DNA of 64,000 bases from Embleya scabrispora. Its GTDB lineage: Bacteria > Actinomycetota > Actinomycetes > Streptomycetales > Streptomycetaceae. Both the position numbers and the translations under genes were made by a program. This document shows positions 60,483-64,000 of the stretch, piece after piece. The DNA is taken from assembly GCF_002024165.1 (NCBI RefSeq), contig NZ_MWQN01000003.1, positions 930,001 through 994,000 of the forward strand, written 5' to 3'. The notes below the pieces were generated by a model, which was given only the letters and a program-made list of their open reading frames with translations, did not search any database and had not been told where the DNA came from. Numbering within the stretch: the first letter of the stretch is position 1; each line of letters opens with the position of its first letter.

Positions 60483-61889
60483 GTGACCACCACCACCGCA
60501 CCGTCCGTCCGCAGCCACGACCCCGCCGACCCCGACACGCAGGTCGCCGAGGCCCCGGCCGTCGCGCCCGCCGATGTGCGTCGGGCCGCCGAGCGGGCCC
60601 GGATCGCCCAGCGGGCCTGGCTCGACGCCGGCGCCGGCGCCCGCTGTACCGCGCTCGACGCCGCCGCCGACCGGCTCGCCGCCGCGGCCGGGGACCTCGC
60701 CGACCTGATCGTGCGCGAGGTCGGCAAGCCGATCGCCGAGGCCCGCGGCGAAGTCACCCGCGCCGTCGCCATCCTGCGTTACAACGCCCAGCAGGCCTAC
60801 GACCCGGTCGGCACGGTGCACGAACCCGCCGCCGGCCCCGGCCTGTTGCTCACCCGGCGCCGCCCGCACGGCGTCGCCGGGCTGATCACGCCGTGGAACT
60901 TCCCGCTGGCCATCCCGCTCTGGAAGGCCGCGCCCGCGCTCGCCACGGGCAATGCGGTCCTGCTCAAGCCCGCCCCGCAGGCCCTGGGCTGCGCGCTGCG
61001 CCTGGCCGAACTGCTGGCCGAGGTGCTGCCCGCCGACGTGTTCACCGTGCTGCCCGGCGAGGCCGCCACCGGCGCGGCCGTGGTCGAGGCCGCCGACGTG
61101 GTCTCCTTCACCGGCTCCACGGCCGTGGGGCAGGAGGTGGTCCGCGCCGCCACCGCCCGGGGCGTCCCGGTGCAGGCCGAGCTGGGCGGCTGCAACGCCG
61201 CGCTGGTACTCCCGGACGCCGACGTGCGCACCACCGCCGGCCAGTTGATCGCCGCCGCGTTCGGCTACGCGGGTCAAAAGTGCACCGCCACCGGCCGGAT
61301 CATTGTGGTCGGCGACCCCGACCCGCTGCGCGCGGCCCTGGCCGCCGCCGCCCGGGCCCTGACCGTGGGCGACCCCCGCGACGCCGCCACGGTGTGCGGA
61401 CCGGTGATCGGCGAGGCGGCCCGCGACCGGGTACGCGCCGCGATCGACGCCGCGACCGGCGCCGGCGCCCGGATCCTGGCCACGAGCGAAACCCCCGAGG
61501 GCCCGGGCTGGTACACCGCCCCGACCATCCTGGAGCGGGTCCCCACCGGCCACCCGATCCTGCGCGAGGAGGTCTTCGGCCCGGTCGCCGTCCTACAGAC
61601 CGCCGCCGACCTCACCGAGGCCCTGGAACTGGCCCGCGACGTGCCGCACGGCCTGGTCACCTCCGTACACACGCGCGACCTCGACGCCGCGTTGACCGTG
61701 GTCGACCGGATCGACACCGGCCTGGTCAAGGTCAACGCACCGACCACCGGCGTCGACTTCCACCTGCCCTTCGGCGGCACCAAGGCCTCCAGCCACGGGC
61801 CCCGCGAACAGGGCCGCGCCGCCGCCGACTTCTACACCTCGGTGCGCACCGTGAGCCTGCTCCCGGCCGACCCCACCGGCACGCCGTAG
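60483..61889 (+). CDS. Aldehyde dehydrogenase, probable 2-oxoglutarate semialdehyde dehydrogenase
   Basis: A 468-residue ALDH with GLITPWNFPLAIPLWKAAPAL, SFTGSTAVGQEVV, Glu in AELGGCNAAL, catalytic Cys in YAGQKCTATGRIIV and FGGTKASSHGPREQGRAA. AGQKCTAT is the form seen in ketoglutarate semialdehyde dehydrogenases, the step after DapA-type enzymes in hydroxyproline and sugar-acid routes. GTG at 60483. 135 bases after the lyase gene, same strand. Confidence 0.88.
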   Translation: MTTTTAPSVRSHDPADPDTQVAEAPAVAPADVRRAAERARIAQRAWLDAGAGARCTALDAAADRLAAAAGDLADLIVREVGKPIAEARGEVTRAVAILRYNAQQAYDPVGTVHEPAAGPGLLLTRRRPHGVAGLITPWNFPLAIPLWKAAPALATGNAVLLKPAPQALGCALRLAELLAEVLPADVFTVLPGEAATGAAVVEAADVVSFTGSTAVGQEVVRAATARGVPVQAELGGCNAALVLPDADVRTTAGQLIAAAFGYAGQKCTATGRIIVVGDPDPLRAALAAAARALTVGDPRDAATVCGPVIGEAARDRVRAAIDAATGAGARILATSETPEGPGWYTAPTILERVPTGHPILREEVFGPVAVLQTAADLTEALELARDVPHGLVTSVHTRDLDAALTVVDRIDTGLVKVNAPTTGVDFHLPFGGTKASSHGPREQGRAAADFYTSVRTVSLLPADPTGTP

Positions 61890-61992
61890 CCGCGCGCTCG
61901 ACGCGACCGGCACCCGCTCGCAACCCGGCCGGCACACCAGTGCAAAAGAGATTCCGACGGAGAGGAGGCTTCGGGCGCGGCGGCGGCTACGC

Positions 61993-62006
61993 TGTGCCAT
62001 TGCACA
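61993..62006. promoter_or_regulatory. Inverted repeat TGTGC-N4-GCACA upstream of GntR gene
   Basis: TGTGC (61993-61997) and GCACA (62002-62006) flank CATT, 48 bases before the regulator start; a further CGCACA follows. A likely autoregulatory site. Confidence 0.5.
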
Positions 62007-62053
62007 TCGCACAAAGGCCGGTCCGTATCCGGTCCCGAGGAAGGACACACCAG

Positions 62054-62797
62054 ATGAGCGCGGACGCCGAAGTATCGAGCGGGCACGTCCTCGGGAACGG
62101 CGCCGGGGACACCCCGGGCTCGCTGAACCTGCCGTCCGTGCGGGAGCACCGCAGTCTGCGCGATCAGGTCACCCACGCGCTGCGTGCCGCCCTGATCGCC
62201 GGCGAGCTGCGCCCCGACGTCGTCTACTCGGCACCGAGCCTGGCCGCCCAGTTCCGCGTCTCGGCCACCCCCGTGCGCGAGGCGATGCTCGACCTCGTCA
62301 AGGAGGGTCTGGTCGAGGTGGTCCGCAACAAGGGCTTCCGGGTGACCGCGCTGTCCGGCCGCGACCTCGACGAATACACCGAGATCCGGGCGCTGATCGA
62401 GATCCCGGTGATCGAACGCCTCGCCGAGACCGCCGATCACGCGGCCCTGGAGGCGCTGCGCCCGGTGGCCGCCGCCATCGTGGCCGCCGCCGAACGCCGC
62501 GACCTGATCGGATACCTCGAATCCGACCGCCAGTTCCACCTCGGCCTGCTCGAACTCGGCGGCAACCGCCGCCTGGTCGAGGTGGTCGGCGACCTGCGCA
62601 AGCGCTCGCGCCTGTACGGCCTCACCCGACTCGCCGAACGCGGCGCGCTGGTCGCCTCGGCCCGCGAACACGAGGAGATCCTCGACCTGTTGCTCGCCGG
62701 CGACGCCGCCGGCGTACGTCGCGCGATGAGCGAACACCTGGGCCACATCCGCTCGCTCTGGTCCGACCGGGCGCGCGAGTCCACACCGGAAGACTAG
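62054..62797 (+). CDS. GntR-family (FCD) regulator
   Basis: A 247-residue regulator with winged helix at about 30-95 (LRDQVTHALRAALIAGELRP, APSLAAQFRVSATPVREAML, GFRVTAL) and an FCD domain at about 105-235 (YTEIRALIEIPVIERLAE; SDRQFHLGLLELGGNRRLVE; EHEEILDLLLAGDAAGVRRA). ATG 62054 with GAGGAAGG upstream. It follows the lyase/dehydrogenase genes and precedes the prolyl aminopeptidase, so it probably controls this catabolic group. Confidence 0.92.
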   Translation: MSADAEVSSGHVLGNGAGDTPGSLNLPSVREHRSLRDQVTHALRAALIAGELRPDVVYSAPSLAAQFRVSATPVREAMLDLVKEGLVEVVRNKGFRVTALSGRDLDEYTEIRALIEIPVIERLAETADHAALEALRPVAAAIVAAAERRDLIGYLESDRQFHLGLLELGGNRRLVEVVGDLRKRSRLYGLTRLAERGALVASAREHEEILDLLLAGDAAGVRRAMSEHLGHIRSLWSDRARESTPED

Positions 62798-62809
62798 GGC
62801 GAACTCCCC

Positions 62810-64000
62810 ATGAACCACCGATACACGATCACCGACCACGTGTTCCCGCTGCCGCTGGACCACCACGATCCGACCGGTCCGCGGATCGACGTCTTCGCCC
62901 GTGAGGTCGTCGATCCCGCCCGCGCCCACGAAAGGCTGCCCTGGCTGCTCTACCTCCAGGGCGGCCCGGGCGGCAAGTCGCCGCGCCCGATCTCCGGCTC
63001 CCCCGGCTGGTTGCGGCACGCCACCCGGACCCACCGCGTGTTGCTTCTGGACCAGCGCGGGACCGGACGCAGCACCCCGGTGACCGCCCGAGCCGCCGCC
63101 CGGTTCCGCTCCGCCGACGAACTGGCCGCCCACCTCGCGCACTTCCGCGCCGACTCGATCGTCGCCGACGCCGAGGCGATCCGCCGCGCGTTGTGCGACG
63201 ACGAGCCCTGGGACACGCTGGGCCAGAGCTACGGCGGCTTCATCACGCTCAGCTACCTGTCGCTGGCCCCCGAGGGACTGCGCCGCTGCCACATCACCGG
63301 CGGCCTGCCCGGCCTGTCCGCCACGGCCGACGACGTGTACGCGCTGACCTACCCGCGCATCCGGGACAAGAACGCCGAGTTCCGCGAGCGCTACCCGGAC
63401 GACGTGGCGCGCCTGCGCCGGATCGCCGACACGATCGCCGACGGCGGCGTACGACTGCCGGACGGCGATGTGCTGACGGTGCGTCGACTGCGCACGCTGG
63501 GCCAGGTGTTCGGCATGGGCGACGGCTTCGAGCGGGTGCACTGGCTGCTCGACGAGGCCGTGGACCCCACGACCGGCGAGCTCTCCGACACCTTCCTGCG
63601 CCAGGTGGCCACGCTGACCGGGTTCGTCGACAACCCGCTGTACGCGGTGCTCCACGAGTCCGTCTACGCCCAGGGCGCGGGCCCCACCGGGTGGGCCGCC
63701 GAGCGGACCCACACCGCGCTTGCGGACTTCGCCGACGACGCGGACCCGCTGCTGCTCACCGGCGAGACCATCCACCCCTGGATGTTCGACGAGATCGCCG
63801 GCCTGCGCCCGTTCGCCGAGGCCGCCCACCTGCTCGCCGAACGCGCCGACTGGGCGCCGCTGTACGACCCGGCGCGGCTGGCCGCCAACCGGGTTCCGGT
63901 CGCGGCGATCGTCTACCACGACGACATGTACGTCGACGCCGGCCTGTCCCTGCGCACCGCCCGCGAGGTCGGCGCGGTGCGGACCTGGGTCACCAACGAG
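62810..64000 (+). CDS. Prolyl aminopeptidase-like alpha/beta hydrolase (truncated by window end)
   Basis: At least 397 residues, open to the edge. Begins MNHRYTITDHVFPLPLDHHD; oxyanion motif LLYLQGGPGGKSPRP (about 46-60), LLLDQRGTGRSTPVTA, nucleophile Ser in TLGQSYGGFITLSYL (about 142), then a large cap domain. This is the S33 prolyl-aminopeptidase pattern, which frees N-terminal proline (and hydroxyproline) from peptides. ATG 62810, 12 bases after the regulator stop. The catalytic Asp region is in view; the His is beyond the edge. Confidence 0.88.
   Translation, partial: MNHRYTITDHVFPLPLDHHDPTGPRIDVFAREVVDPARAHERLPWLLYLQGGPGGKSPRPISGSPGWLRHATRTHRVLLLDQRGTGRSTPVTARAAARFRSADELAAHLAHFRADSIVADAEAIRRALCDDEPWDTLGQSYGGFITLSYLSLAPEGLRRCHITGGLPGLSATADDVYALTYPRIRDKNAEFRERYPDDVARLRRIADTIADGGVRLPDGDVLTVRRLRTLGQVFGMGDGFERVHWLLDEAVDPTTGELSDTFLRQVATLTGFVDNPLYAVLHESVYAQGAGPTGWAAERTHTALADFADDADPLLLTGETIHPWMFDEIAGLRPFAEAAHLLAERADWAPLYDPARLAANRVPVAAIVYHDDMYVDAGLSLRTAREVGAVRTWVTNE

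Overview
The window is a stretch of very high-GC chromosome from a Streptomyces-like actinomycete. Signs of this are the G/C-rich third codon positions, abundant GTG and TTG starts, long open shadow frames on both strands, the twin-arginine phospholipase, and families typical of Streptomycetaceae (DUF1876, DUF2267, ethanolamine/polyamine GlnA, graspetide genes). No rRNA, tRNA, CRISPR, insertion sequence or integrase was seen.

1-13.2 kb, minus strand: a contractile injection system (eCIS, phage-tail-like) locus cut by the left edge. In transcription order it has a LuxR-type regulator, an AAA+ ATPase, a DUF4157 effector whose reading frame breaks in a C5 run and continues in another frame into a deaminase-like toxin domain, a DUF4255 protein, the sheath, the tube, a tail assembly protein, a DUF6760 micro-protein whose expected ATG is ATC, an uncharacterised basic protein, a LysM tail protein, a gpD/gp27-like hub and a gpV-like spike.

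13.7-18.1 kb: a DUF1876 protein, an unusual dnaK-grpE-acylphosphatase operon without dnaJ or hspR, and a divergent inositol-monophosphatase-type enzyme. 18.2-29.6 kb: a myo-inositol catabolism regulon. One overlapping-stop operon carries an ABC sugar importer (binding protein, permease, ATPase), iolC, a Cgl0158-type aldolase, iolB and iolD. A second carries iolG-iolE and diverges from a LacI regulator. Perfect TTGGAGCGCTCCAA operators lie between iolG and the LacI gene.

29.9-32.0 kb: a DUF1772 protein, a small membrane protein and an IclR regulator with a rare TTA codon. 32.2-39.5 kb: a compact gamma-glutamylation pathway for ethanolamine or a similar amine (SDR, aldehyde dehydrogenase, glutamine-synthetase-like ligase, GntR/FadR regulator, Eat-type permease, gamma-glutamyl hydrolase). 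A shared GGTATG-N5-GAACCA box precedes both of its transcription units. 39.6-41.6 kb: a graspetide (ATP-grasp RiPP) locus with precursor, maturase and an adjacent protein-kinase-like gene.

41.9-52.8 kb: a secreted phosphocholine-type phospholipase C with an exonuclease/phosphatase-fold protein, DUF2267, RidA, an amidase, a metallo-beta-lactamase-fold hydrolase, and an OmpR/sensor-kinase pair followed by a small membrane protein. 52.8-64 kb: a dipeptide/oligopeptide ABC importer operon divergent from a DapA-family lyase, a semialdehyde dehydrogenase, a GntR regulator and a prolyl aminopeptidase cut by the right edge. I read the last group as import and breakdown of proline/hydroxyproline-rich peptides; this is inference.
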